Below, one piece after another: positions 8,750 to 17,163 of a stretch of 64,000 nt of DNA. The number at the start of each line of letters is the position of its first letter. The stretch's first letter is position 1. A program made the translations under genes and the position numbers. A model generated the notes under the pieces. It worked only from the letters and a program-made list of their open reading frames with translations. It was not told the origin of the DNA and did no database searches. This stretch comes from Candidatus Gastranaerophilales bacterium (GTDB lineage: Bacteria > Cyanobacteriota > Vampirovibrionia > Gastranaerophilales > Gastranaerophilaceae), in NCBI GenBank assembly GCA_944323395.1, contig CALUSI010000002.1, forward strand, positions 1 to 64,000, written 5' to 3'.

Positions 8750-9520
8750 TTAAATATGTCCAAGCTTATCGTATTTTTTTTGAAGATAGGAAATCAGCTT
8801 TTTGGAACTATCTCTTAAATCATAAATATGTTGGCAATGCTTTTTATAAAAATCTGGAGATTCAAGTATGTATAAATTTTTTGAATTTAAAAAGAATGTT
8901 CCATAGTATTTTATGTAATTCAAAGGTATATTTTTCCCGTTTATAAAAATTAGAATAAGGTACCCTGCCATAGATAAACAATATGTTTCATGTTTTGCTT
9001 TAACTTTTGATAAATGTACTATGGCATTATTCTCTAGCCCTTTTGGATATTTGAAAATCAAAACCTTAAATAATTCATCATTGTCTATTTTATTCTGCAT
9101 TATTTTTAATGCAATATCTTCATATGGACCTAAATTAACATTAGAAAATTCTTCAGTTTTAGATATAGAAGCTCTCCATAATACAGAAATAAAAAAGTTT
9201 CTAAAAAGAGTATAGTCAAAATCGTTTTCGGTTAAATGATATAAAATGTTTTGGTTATATTTATATTCGGTATAATTATAAATATCATTCAAAAGTATCC
9301 TATATGCTTCATCATCAAATTTACCTAATATATTATTATCACATTCTGAGCATAAAATATTTTTATCATATGTGCCTGTTTTACATTGTTTCCAATCCCC
9401 TGTCTTTGCATTGATTGCAGCATAAGTTTCATTTTCATAATTAAGATGAAAATGCCTTGGAATAATATGTGCCTTTATTAATTGCTTTTCTTGACCACAA
9501 AACTTACAAAAGTTTTTCAT
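8750..9520 (-). CDS. HNH-like zinc-finger protein
   Basis: A 256-residue protein with an N-terminal treble-clef pattern: C5-x2-C8 (CKFCG), KAHIIPRHFH with H18, and C57-x2-C60-D-N (LCSECDN). The spacing and the AHIIPR and CxxCDN blocks are those of HNH-type proteins, which are often nucleases and common in defence islands. The remaining 190 residues, with an aromatic-rich helical region, are unassigned. No Shine-Dalgarno is present; a TAAAAT box ends 6 nt before the ATG, so the transcript may be leaderless. Catalytic activity is inferred from the pattern only. Confidence 0.65.
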   Translation of the reverse strand: MKNFCKFCGQEKQLIKAHIIPRHFHLNYENETYAAINAKTGDWKQCKTGTYDKNILCSECDNNILGKFDDEAYRILLNDIYNYTEYKYNQNILYHLTENDFDYTLFRNFFISVLWRASISKTEEFSNVNLGPYEDIALKIMQNKIDNDELFKVLIFKYPKGLENNAIVHLSKVKAKHETYCLSMAGYLILIFINGKNIPLNYIKYYGTFFLNSKNLYILESPDFYKKHCQHIYDLRDSSKKLISYLQKKYDKLGHI

Positions 9521-9531
9521 AATGTTATTTT

Positions 9532-9582
9532 AATAAAAAATAAACTTTAGGGGTAAACTTAAAATAAGCTCACCCCTAAAGT
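9532..9582 (-). terminator. Rho-independent terminator downstream of the SinR-like gene
   Basis: A perfect 11-bp inverted repeat, ACTTTAGGGGT at 9544-9554 and ACCCCTAAAGT at 9572-9582, with a further small stem (CTTA/TAAG) in the loop. On the minus strand it is followed by a T-rich run. It sits 25 nt after the stop of the gene at 9608, so it should end that transcript. Confidence 0.8.
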
Positions 9583-9607
9583 CATTATTTTATAGGTTCT
9601 CTTTTAA

Positions 9608-9853
9608 CTATTTTGTGACATCATCTGACTCGCCATACCAGGCTGCTTCGCCAGTTAATTTCCCTACAAATAGTTTATCATTTTTGTCAATTTTAGACTT
9701 CAAATAATCTCTGATTTCAGTGGAATTTTTAGTTGTCGTTACAACCCATGTGCTTTCGGCAATTTTGCACCAATTATAAGTTTTTATTGCCTTTATTAGC
9801 TCGTCATAATTTTGTCCTGGTTTGCATAAGTCATATGTTATTATGTATACCAT
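9608..9853 (-). CDS. SinR-type Cas2-fold protein (orphan)
   Basis: An 81-residue protein with the layout of the Cas2/VapD-like ferredoxin superfamily, close to the stand-alone SinR group: MVYIITYDLCKPGQNY (first strand, with the acidic residue after Tyr), YDELIKAIKTYNWCKIAESTW, and a last strand DKLFVGKLTGEAAWYG. AAGGAG lies 8 nt before the ATG. There is no CRISPR array, cas1 or other cas gene nearby, so it is not adaptation Cas2. Relatives are often found near restriction or toxin genes, and a role as a small nuclease or regulator is possible but unproven. Confidence 0.8.
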   Translation of the reverse strand: MVYIITYDLCKPGQNYDELIKAIKTYNWCKIAESTWVVTTTKNSTEIRDYLKSKIDKNDKLFVGKLTGEAAWYGESDDVTK

Positions 9854-9897
9854 AATATTTGCTCCTTAAATTTTGCATCACAAATCAGCCACAATGT

Positions 9898-9920
9898 CCG
9901 AAAGCAACATTTTTGCTTTT
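9898..9920. terminator. Weak hairpin downstream of the methyltransferase block
   Basis: AAAGCAA (9901-9907) and TTGCTTT (9913-9919) form a 7-bp stem with a 5-nt loop, 40 nt after the stop at 9959. There is no strong T-run on the minus strand, so termination of the methyltransferase operon here is only a possibility. Confidence 0.3.
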
Positions 9921-9958
9921 GTAAATTTCTAGAGACATGTTTATTTGTTAGTTGGCCA

Positions 9959-12900
9959 CTAATATATAATCTCCAGGTCTAGGCCCAAAACATCTGAACA
10001 GCTTCTTTCATACTCCATATAAGATGCTGTTTTTCTTAAAGCAGATTGCTGTTTCTTTCTTCTTGACGGCAAGTTCCCAGAATTTGGATTTAGTGTCTTA
10101 GAAATTGTTTCATCAGAATCGCAAATCTTATACCATTCTTTAATCACCGCCTTAGTCATTTCAACAACTTTTATATGCGCATCATTTGCATCATCATATT
10201 TAGGTATTATTTTAAACGGTAATGTATGAATATGTCTTTTACCAAAAGCACCTTCTGGCTGGAAATCTTCTATTGCTTTTCCCATAGATATACTATTTAC
10301 TAATCCTGTTATATAAATTGCTTCATCCTCTGAATCTGAAATATACCAATAAAGGGTTTGATCAATAATCAGTTTCTCACGATCATAGTTATCCAACTTG
10401 ATATATGCAGCGCACGGATTACCTCCACCCGCACTTGATAGAACCATCCATTTCCCTAATGAAAACTTCTGATTTTTAAGTTTGTTATAAATATCAATCT
10501 TATCGTTGAATAACACATCAAGGCTTAAACCTGTCTTACTACTTATTTCATCAAACACGTATTTTGTAGCAGCATTCATTGTAGCTAACTTTCCTGAATT
10601 AATAGCCTTCCAAGAACCATCATCTTTATAGCCAGGAAGTAGCACCTTTGCCGGATCTGCTACAAAAAAAGGTGACAAATGCTTAGAAATAAAGCAATCA
10701 TACATAAAATCATTGCTAAATCCACTTGCTGAAAGTGTATTACAGATATCCTTCTTACTTTCTGAAATTAAGTAGTACAAATCTGAAGTTTTCTCTATAG
10801 CCTCTATATCCCAAGTTCCGTTTGCTTGTTGAGTATATTTGTGAAACAGCGCCGTTCTCGGAAAAACATCAGCTCCTTGACTAACTCTAATCGCGTCACA
10901 ATTGATCAGATCTATTACATTATCATCATTATTTGTCCAGCATGATCTTTTTCCCTGCTTTTTTAATTTGTATTCACACTTATCATACTGATTTTTATAA
11001 GTATATAATCGTCCAGCTATTACGTTTGGATTGCCATTTTCAGATTTCGTTCCGCCTAAAACTATTGCTTTATTCTTAAACACATTAATCGGTAATTCCC
11101 AAATAGTATCCACCCTAGCCTCAACAGGATTAGCTGCATTTCTATATTTCTCATCGCGAAGTGGCTCATGATTGTATCCGCTTAACAAACTTCCAGGCAT
11201 AACAAACATCCACTGCCCATCATCTTTTAAGTATTTATCAATTGCCCCTAACATAAAAATAGTTGCTAATTCCATATGCAAATGAGCGGATCCTGGTGGC
11301 TTTATTTCGTAGTCATTCGTTTTAACTGCCAGATTATCCTTATACGGATTATCTGCAAGTTTGCTCATTGCAAGCCATGGTGGGTTAGATATAACACAAT
11401 TAAACTGATTCCTTACAAGCCCAGGCTTATAGTTATTATTTAATACGAAATACCATATTCCATTTTTGCCTTTTCTCTGTAAATCTTCTAACGCAAGTAT
11501 TAATTCATATGTTGATATTCTCTGAAGTTTTCTTTCATTATCTGTTTTATTATTTAATGAATCCATATCTATAGCTGCGTTAATTGTATCCAGGTCTCTA
11601 TCTGATAGTTCAACCGGTGGATACTCTGCTCTAGCCATAGCCACACTATAACACTTAGCCATGAATGCATCATATGTTGTTCTGTGTTCAGGCTCAATCA
11701 TAAATGAAGGAAGTTCAATCTTATTTCCCTCGAAATGTAGAACATACCTATCTTGTACGGTATTAGCCATTTTATGCGTAATAGGAGTATCCACAAATAA
11801 TGAATCTGCGTGATATATAGGAATTACAATCATCCCCTTATGAGAGCCAAATAAATCCCTCATCGATAGTACCCAGTTTACCTTCGCAAGCATGATTGCA
11901 AGTGGATCGATATCAAATCCCATTGCACAAGAAAACACTAATTCATCCTTATCAGTTGAATAATTTTTGCTATCAATATTGTACTTTGCTCTGACCGCCT
12001 TAATTGTCTCAATCAAGAAAACACCAGAACCACAACACATATCTAACACCTTGGGTTCTTCATGTAATCTACCCAGTGCTGTTTTGACCATATCTTGAGC
12101 AATCCAACTAGGAGTATAATCTTGTCCTAACAATAGCCTATGTTCTTTACATGATAGCTGCGCCAATAGTTCTCCAAACAAGTCCACATGCGGAATTGTT
12201 TTAAAATCATAATGAATTAGAACTTGCTGGATCTTTTTGGCTATTTCAACTAAGTCAGCCACATAAAACTTATTTATCCACCCAAAGTAATCGTAATCCA
12301 CAAGATTTTGGATGTTTTTTTGCATAAAAAATCTGCCATCAAGAATAGTCTTAATTTCATCATCATTACTGATGATTGGCTTGCTGCTTAGTATGTTCGC
12401 ACATACAAGCTTTGCTACCGTCACCAAATAGAGTTCATTAACATATGTATCAATGCTAAACTCGCCATAATTTGATGCACCTAAATAAGCAACAAAATTT
12501 TGCCATAGATTTTCAATGAGCTTCGCATATTCAGGTCGGTCAATCATCGCTTTAGATACGACTTTATTAAATGTTGTAATATGAGTCTTCCAAAACACAC
12601 TTTCCGTACCAAAATCAATGGCTAGCGATTTTGAATTAAGAATTCTTGATTCTTCCCTATCAAGATACTTTTCAACAAAAGCTTCAAACTTATCATATTC
12701 TGTTGTATTACTTAATGTTAAATCAACATAATCTTCTTCATTCAATTCAATATCTTCTGCACCGAATAATCTATCTCTATTAGTATTGCCAATCACTTTT
12801 ATGGTATAGCCATACCAATGAAGTGTATCCGAAAGAATGCCATAAATTTCAGACACATCAACGCCCAAATTAATCAATGCAGCACAATACTCTCTAACTT

Positions 12901-13189
12901 GATAATAGCCATCTTCAAACACCTTATTTATCGTTAGATTCTTCTCGTATTCTATGGCCGTTTTCCCTACGACAGAGTCCGCAAATCCATTTCGTTCCTC
13001 CCCCTGTTCATTAGCAAAACGTAAATATTGCTCTGTGCCTAAAATGTGTTCCTGTACCCACCATTCATTGTTCGGAAAAATCGAAGTCAATTTTGACGAA
13101 AGCATATGCCTTAGTTTATCCTCAACAGCTCCAGCAGACATCTCGTGTTGCGCTAATGTCACAAATTTTTCCAATGCATCTCGATTCAT
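9959..13189 (-). CDS. Type IIG-like DNA methyltransferase with N-terminal nuclease-like region
   Basis: A 1076-residue protein. Residues 1-130 include GFADSVVG and AIEYEK, that is D71 with E80-Y-E82-K83, resembling a PD-(D/E)XK core with an altered last lysine. A helical spacer is followed by a gamma-class adenine methyltransferase: GQDYTP (355-360), SAM-binding motif I DMCCGSGVF (383-391), a FDIDPLA acidic loop, and catalytic motif IV SNPPW (601-605). The C-terminal 450 residues probably contain the target recognition domain (FGKRHIHTLPF). Such fusions cut and methylate with one polypeptide. It is last in a block of three methyltransferase genes; its ATG overlaps the previous stop (ATGA). 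The gene is less AT-biased than the Hachiman region, suggesting separate acquisition. Confidence 0.8.
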   Translation of the reverse strand: MNRDALEKFVTLAQHEMSAGAVEDKLRHMLSSKLTSIFPNNEWWVQEHILGTEQYLRFANEQGEERNGFADSVVGKTAIEYEKNLTINKVFEDGYYQVREYCAALINLGVDVSEIYGILSDTLHWYGYTIKVIGNTNRDRLFGAEDIELNEEDYVDLTLSNTTEYDKFEAFVEKYLDREESRILNSKSLAIDFGTESVFWKTHITTFNKVVSKAMIDRPEYAKLIENLWQNFVAYLGASNYGEFSIDTYVNELYLVTVAKLVCANILSSKPIISNDDEIKTILDGRFFMQKNIQNLVDYDYFGWINKFYVADLVEIAKKIQQVLIHYDFKTIPHVDLFGELLAQLSCKEHRLLLGQDYTPSWIAQDMVKTALGRLHEEPKVLDMCCGSGVFLIETIKAVRAKYNIDSKNYSTDKDELVFSCAMGFDIDPLAIMLAKVNWVLSMRDLFGSHKGMIVIPIYHADSLFVDTPITHKMANTVQDRYVLHFEGNKIELPSFMIEPEHRTTYDAFMAKCYSVAMARAEYPPVELSDRDLDTINAAIDMDSLNNKTDNERKLQRISTYELILALEDLQRKGKNGIWYFVLNNNYKPGLVRNQFNCVISNPPWLAMSKLADNPYKDNLAVKTNDYEIKPPGSAHLHMELATIFMLGAIDKYLKDDGQWMFVMPGSLLSGYNHEPLRDEKYRNAANPVEARVDTIWELPINVFKNKAIVLGGTKSENGNPNVIAGRLYTYKNQYDKCEYKLKKQGKRSCWTNNDDNVIDLINCDAIRVSQGADVFPRTALFHKYTQQANGTWDIEAIEKTSDLYYLISESKKDICNTLSASGFSNDFMYDCFISKHLSPFFVADPAKVLLPGYKDDGSWKAINSGKLATMNAATKYVFDEISSKTGLSLDVLFNDKIDIYNKLKNQKFSLGKWMVLSSAGGGNPCAAYIKLDNYDREKLIIDQTLYWYISDSEDEAIYITGLVNSISMGKAIEDFQPEGAFGKRHIHTLPFKIIPKYDDANDAHIKVVEMTKAVIKEWYKICDSDETISKTLNPNSGNLPSRRKKQQSALRKTASYMEYERSCSDVLGLDLEIIY

Positions 13190-15156
13190 TTCTTCGAACC
13201 CCTTTTTTCTTTTTTTGTCTTCAAAATACTCTTTAGTTTCTTCAAAGTCTGCTCATATTGATTAAAACTACATAAGATAGCCCTATCTATTTGTGTTAAA
13301 TCTGTTTGTCCAATTTTTCCTTGCTTAACGCATTTTTTTCCGATTTTTGTCAATAATTCAATTTGTTCTTTTGCGAGTCTCGGAAAAAGAACTTTCTTTA
13401 TATGGCTTGCTTCAATTTTTAGCGCACCGCCCCCCATCGTAGTTCCTATCAACTCCATATAACACTTAAACCAGGTCGAATTAAGCAATGTAAAAACTGC
13501 ATATGCCTTTTCTGGTATGTCATTCCATAAAGTGGTAAAATTAGCATCAACCACTATTTTATGGATAGATGTATTATTAACAAATAAGCACTCTACTTCT
13601 TTTGCATTAATTCTTGGAATACACAAATCAGGAAGGTGTCTACTTTTTAGTTCTGGCAGCATATACCAAAAACTTATATAACCATCGACTTTCTTCTTTT
13701 CATTAGTACATACTGCTGATAATTCTTGAAAGCGTTTTTTATTGCTTCCAGGCGTATATTTTTCTGCCAGATTAATATAATCCTCTAAATCTTTGCCTAA
13801 TATTGAATAATCGTTTCTGATGGATGGAGTCAATTTAGACATATCTAACTTTCTAACCTTATTTCGTATATATAATAGTCCTTTTGTTAACTCATCCTCG
13901 TTTATACATAAGCCATTAATTTCTTTTCTATTCTGGACAACGCGCTTAACTATATCTTCACTCGTTTCAACTTCCATTTTTGCCCAATTTTTAGTTTTCA
14001 ACAATACACTATTATTTTTCCATTCCTCTACATCAAGATAAAAAAATTCATTAGCACCCGTCCTAAGTCCTTGTCCGATATTCCAGTCCATTTCTTCCAA
14101 GCTAACAAACTCGCCAGCGTAGTTAGACCTTGATATATTTTTTATTTCTGCTGGTAATACATCACATTTATTCAATTCAATTTTGTCCGAGTCTGAAATC
14201 CACTCGCACTTAGACCTCATCTCAAACACCCGTGGAAACATTGATTGTTCTGCCATCATCACACTTGATATACCATTAGAGACATAATCTTGTCCAGATG
14301 TAATCAATGCACATAAAGCATCATATCCTTTACTACTTCCAACACGTAGTTTTTCAATTAATGATTCTTCTCCGATTAACTTTGCAGAAAGCTCATCAAC
14401 CCTTATTTTTACACCAACCTTCTTGTTCAGTTCTTGCATACTGGTTTTTTGAGCGACCACCAAGCATGTGCGAACCAATGCATCATCAAACCAACAAGAA
14501 TCAACATCTTTTGTTATACTGAGTATTTTAAAATTCTTCATTAGCATATATTGGACAATTGTTGCATAATCACGATTAAGCCAGTTTTCTGGCACTACCA
14601 TTGCTAAGTACCCACCATCTGCAACTAATGATGCACAAAGAAACCATGATGGCACCGCTAAATCTGACAGTCCCGAATAATTCTTTGCAATAGTTGAATA
14701 GAAAGCCTTTTCATCTTTTTTTAGGGTTTTGTTACTCTTTATATTCTTTATTAACCGCTCTCTAACTTCGTCGCCACTAGGTAACTCACTACCTGTATTT
14801 TGAGAAAGAATTTGATACCTAACATATGGAGGATTCGTTATAACCAAATCCCATCCTCCATTTAGATATACTTTATTACTTGAAAATGCATCTCCAACAT
14901 GTAATTCAGCAAAGGGAACTGAAAAATTAGCAACTTCAATTGCCTTTGAATCTATATCAATTCCTCTAAACAATTTAGCCAATTTATACTTTTTCTTAGA
15001 AGCACAAAGCATATCTCCTGTGCCAACCATCGGATCTATAACTGTTTGAATCTTTGCATCCTTAGGAATAAGATTAACTAATAACTCAGCAACCTTACGA
15101 CCTGAAAAAAACTGTCCATATCTCTTTTTTTTACTTACAGTATTACTTTGAACCAT
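13186..15156 (-). CDS. N6-adenine DNA methyltransferase, TaqI/Eco57I-like
   Basis: Started at the ATG at 15156 (MVQSN) because an AGGAAGAG site lies just upstream; an upstream frame start at 15198 would overlap the previous gene by 56 nt. The protein is then 656 residues. Motif X-like KRYGQFFSG (11-19), motif I DPMVGTGDM (41-49) and motif IV TNPPY (107-111) define a gamma-class adenine methyltransferase. The C terminus (STWFKCYMELIGT, GGALKIEASHIKKVLFPRL) resembles the DNA-recognition domain of TaqI-type enzymes. The start overlaps the previous gene by 14 nt and the stop overlaps the next gene by 4 nt, so it is translationally coupled within the block. Confidence 0.85.
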   Translation of the reverse strand: MVQSNTVSKKKRYGQFFSGRKVAELLVNLIPKDAKIQTVIDPMVGTGDMLCASKKKYKLAKLFRGIDIDSKAIEVANFSVPFAELHVGDAFSSNKVYLNGGWDLVITNPPYVRYQILSQNTGSELPSGDEVRERLIKNIKSNKTLKKDEKAFYSTIAKNYSGLSDLAVPSWFLCASLVADGGYLAMVVPENWLNRDYATIVQYMLMKNFKILSITKDVDSCWFDDALVRTCLVVAQKTSMQELNKKVGVKIRVDELSAKLIGEESLIEKLRVGSSKGYDALCALITSGQDYVSNGISSVMMAEQSMFPRVFEMRSKCEWISDSDKIELNKCDVLPAEIKNISRSNYAGEFVSLEEMDWNIGQGLRTGANEFFYLDVEEWKNNSVLLKTKNWAKMEVETSEDIVKRVVQNRKEINGLCINEDELTKGLLYIRNKVRKLDMSKLTPSIRNDYSILGKDLEDYINLAEKYTPGSNKKRFQELSAVCTNEKKKVDGYISFWYMLPELKSRHLPDLCIPRINAKEVECLFVNNTSIHKIVVDANFTTLWNDIPEKAYAVFTLLNSTWFKCYMELIGTTMGGGALKIEASHIKKVLFPRLAKEQIELLTKIGKKCVKQGKIGQTDLTQIDRAILCSFNQYEQTLKKLKSILKTKKEKRGSKK

Positions 15157-16921
15157 TCTTTTTCTCTTCCTGAATAATAGCATATGCCTGTCGAGCATCG
15201 AGTGTTACCTTACGTCCTTTTATCAAACACTCATTAACATATAACGAATATATATGTCTTTCATTTATCTTCTCGTCATTCTGTGCTACTATTAGTCGCG
15301 AGATAATATCCTCATCAGATTCTTCTTCTGCACAGATAGTTCTTCCTTTTTGCAATAACAAAAGGGGATCTCCTTGAACCGAGTCACTTGAAACAACTTG
15401 TTTAAAACTTAACTGTTTTTTATCCAAAATATTAGTCAATGCAACTTTCATACCCGAGTCAGAAATTACATTTGTTAATGCTGCCCATACCGCTGCTTTC
15501 GAAGCATGAAATACAACTGTTGCATATGAATCATCCTTTAATACTCTATTAATCTCAGAAAAAACATTTTCAAGTAAACACTTATATTCTTTAAGTTTCT
15601 TATTCTGAGATTGACTTATAATTATTTCTTCAGTTCTATCAGTTCTAGATTTAAGCCACAGCTCATTTATTTGGTTTACCTCTGCATATGGAATAAAATC
15701 TCCAAATGGGGGATCTGTAAACACATAATCTATAGTATTATCGGTTTCTTCCATATGGGTACTCGAGGCGTGTTTAACCTCAAATCGTCCAGAACAATTT
15801 TCAAGCATCTTATATGCTTCACTAATTGGAGCTGATTTTCTCTTTAAGCCTAATAGTATATTTTTTTCAACCGGTAACTTACTTATATATAAAACCCCAC
15901 TCTGAGCCCCTGTTAAAACAAAATCCTTAGAGTCTTTTTTTGCAACAACTCTAGTCATCATTGTGCAATTAGAGCTGTTGTAGCTTAGTAACAAAAGTTT
16001 AAGTGCAGCTTGAACCTTTTTATCATACTTTTCAGTTTTATTCCATAACTCCTTAAACACATAGTAGTTTCTTGCAGTATAGAATTGATGCAGATAATCA
16101 ATTCCATAGTGATATCCACTTCTATGTAATTCTCCCCATTCTATCTTTTTCGGATTCTTTTCTTTCGATAGTTTTTCCTCTACCTTGAGATAATTCTTAT
16201 AATCTTCATCCGATGCTTTTCTATTCCAATTCTTCGTCCCTGTTGTTCCATATATCCACGCGGGGCGTCGTTTCTTCCTTTGACATTTTTTCCCAAGTAC
16301 TTTATCAACGTATTCTTCTTTAACAAAATCCAGATCATCTACCATGTGCTTATTTCCACACTTGTGGCACGAGATTTCTTTCAAGAAAGCAACAGGGTTT
16401 CGTTTAGTTCCATATTCAAAATAAGAAATTTCTTCACCGCAATCAGGACATGTTAAATACTCAGTCCAAATAACATGCCTTATTATCCCATCGTCGCCTT
16501 CTGGATCAGTTGCAAAATAATATTCTTTAAATACATCTTCTACTTCATTTATATAATTATCAACAGCTTCATCAAAAACTTTTGCAGTCAAACGATTTGC
16601 AATTGTGCTCATTGCAAAAGATCCATACGAACTTATTTCATAGCAGACGGCATTTCTCACTCCCCAAATTGGTTTAACTCCAATTTTTTTAGCAATAGCC
16701 TTCATGTTATCAGTTGGGTATTCACATAATAGTGCCGCGACGCCTGTACTACCGCTTCCTCCAAATGCATCAAGGACAGTATCGCCGGGTTTTGTAATAC
16801 TAGCTATATAAACCGCGATAGATTCAGGAGAAATTTTAGTTGGATAAGAAAACGCATTAAAGAATGCTCCTGACCTTGCTGACGGTAATGGATTTTTAAA
16901 TAATTTCTTAAGATTTGTCAT
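15143..16921 (-). CDS. DNA methyltransferase with zinc ribbon (COG1743-like)
   Basis: A 592-residue DNA methylase with SAM motif I first (LDAFGGSGSTG, about 50-60) and catalytic motif IV later (FTDPPFGDFIPYAE, 401-414). Between them is a four-cysteine zinc ribbon, C158-x2-C161 and C185-x2-C188. This arrangement matches the adenine-specific methylases with a Zn ribbon grouped in COG1743/DUF1156, often found in defence islands. It is first of the three coupled methyltransferase genes. An AAGGG-type site lies about 13 nt before the ATG, with a four-codon mini-ORF in between. The target base and site are unknown. Confidence 0.82.
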   Translation of the reverse strand: MTNLKKLFKNPLPSARSGAFFNAFSYPTKISPESIAVYIASITKPGDTVLDAFGGSGSTGVAALLCEYPTDNMKAIAKKIGVKPIWGVRNAVCYEISSYGSFAMSTIANRLTAKVFDEAVDNYINEVEDVFKEYYFATDPEGDDGIIRHVIWTEYLTCPDCGEEISYFEYGTKRNPVAFLKEISCHKCGNKHMVDDLDFVKEEYVDKVLGKKCQRKKRRPAWIYGTTGTKNWNRKASDEDYKNYLKVEEKLSKEKNPKKIEWGELHRSGYHYGIDYLHQFYTARNYYVFKELWNKTEKYDKKVQAALKLLLLSYNSSNCTMMTRVVAKKDSKDFVLTGAQSGVLYISKLPVEKNILLGLKRKSAPISEAYKMLENCSGRFEVKHASSTHMEETDNTIDYVFTDPPFGDFIPYAEVNQINELWLKSRTDRTEEIIISQSQNKKLKEYKCLLENVFSEINRVLKDDSYATVVFHASKAAVWAALTNVISDSGMKVALTNILDKKQLSFKQVVSSDSVQGDPLLLLQKGRTICAEEESDEDIISRLIVAQNDEKINERHIYSLYVNECLIKGRKVTLDARQAYAIIQEEKKNGSK

Positions 16922-17163
16922 TTAATGTTCATATCCCTTCCCTGCTCAAATATAGTATATAAATACATGTGTACTAATATGCGGATACAACTTATCAGAT
17001 ATTCTATTGAAATATACTATATTGAAATTAATTCCATAGTCCTAATGTGTCACCTATTCATCCAACTCTTAACTATTTTAAGATCAATAAACCCCATTAT
17101 GTCTTTCCTATACGTTTTCATTCTAGCATGCATTTTAATTATGGAAAAAATGTAAAGAATGTG

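Noticed and set aside
9608-9853. CRISPR adaptation gene cas2
   Set aside because: The fold is Cas2-like, but there is no repeat array, cas1 or effector gene in the window; the sequence fits the stand-alone SinR group better.
16925-17155. A 76-residue plus-strand ORF in the gap before the methyltransferases
   Set aside because: It is hydrophobic and low in complexity, has no ribosome site, and lies in what should be the promoter region of the minus-strand operon.
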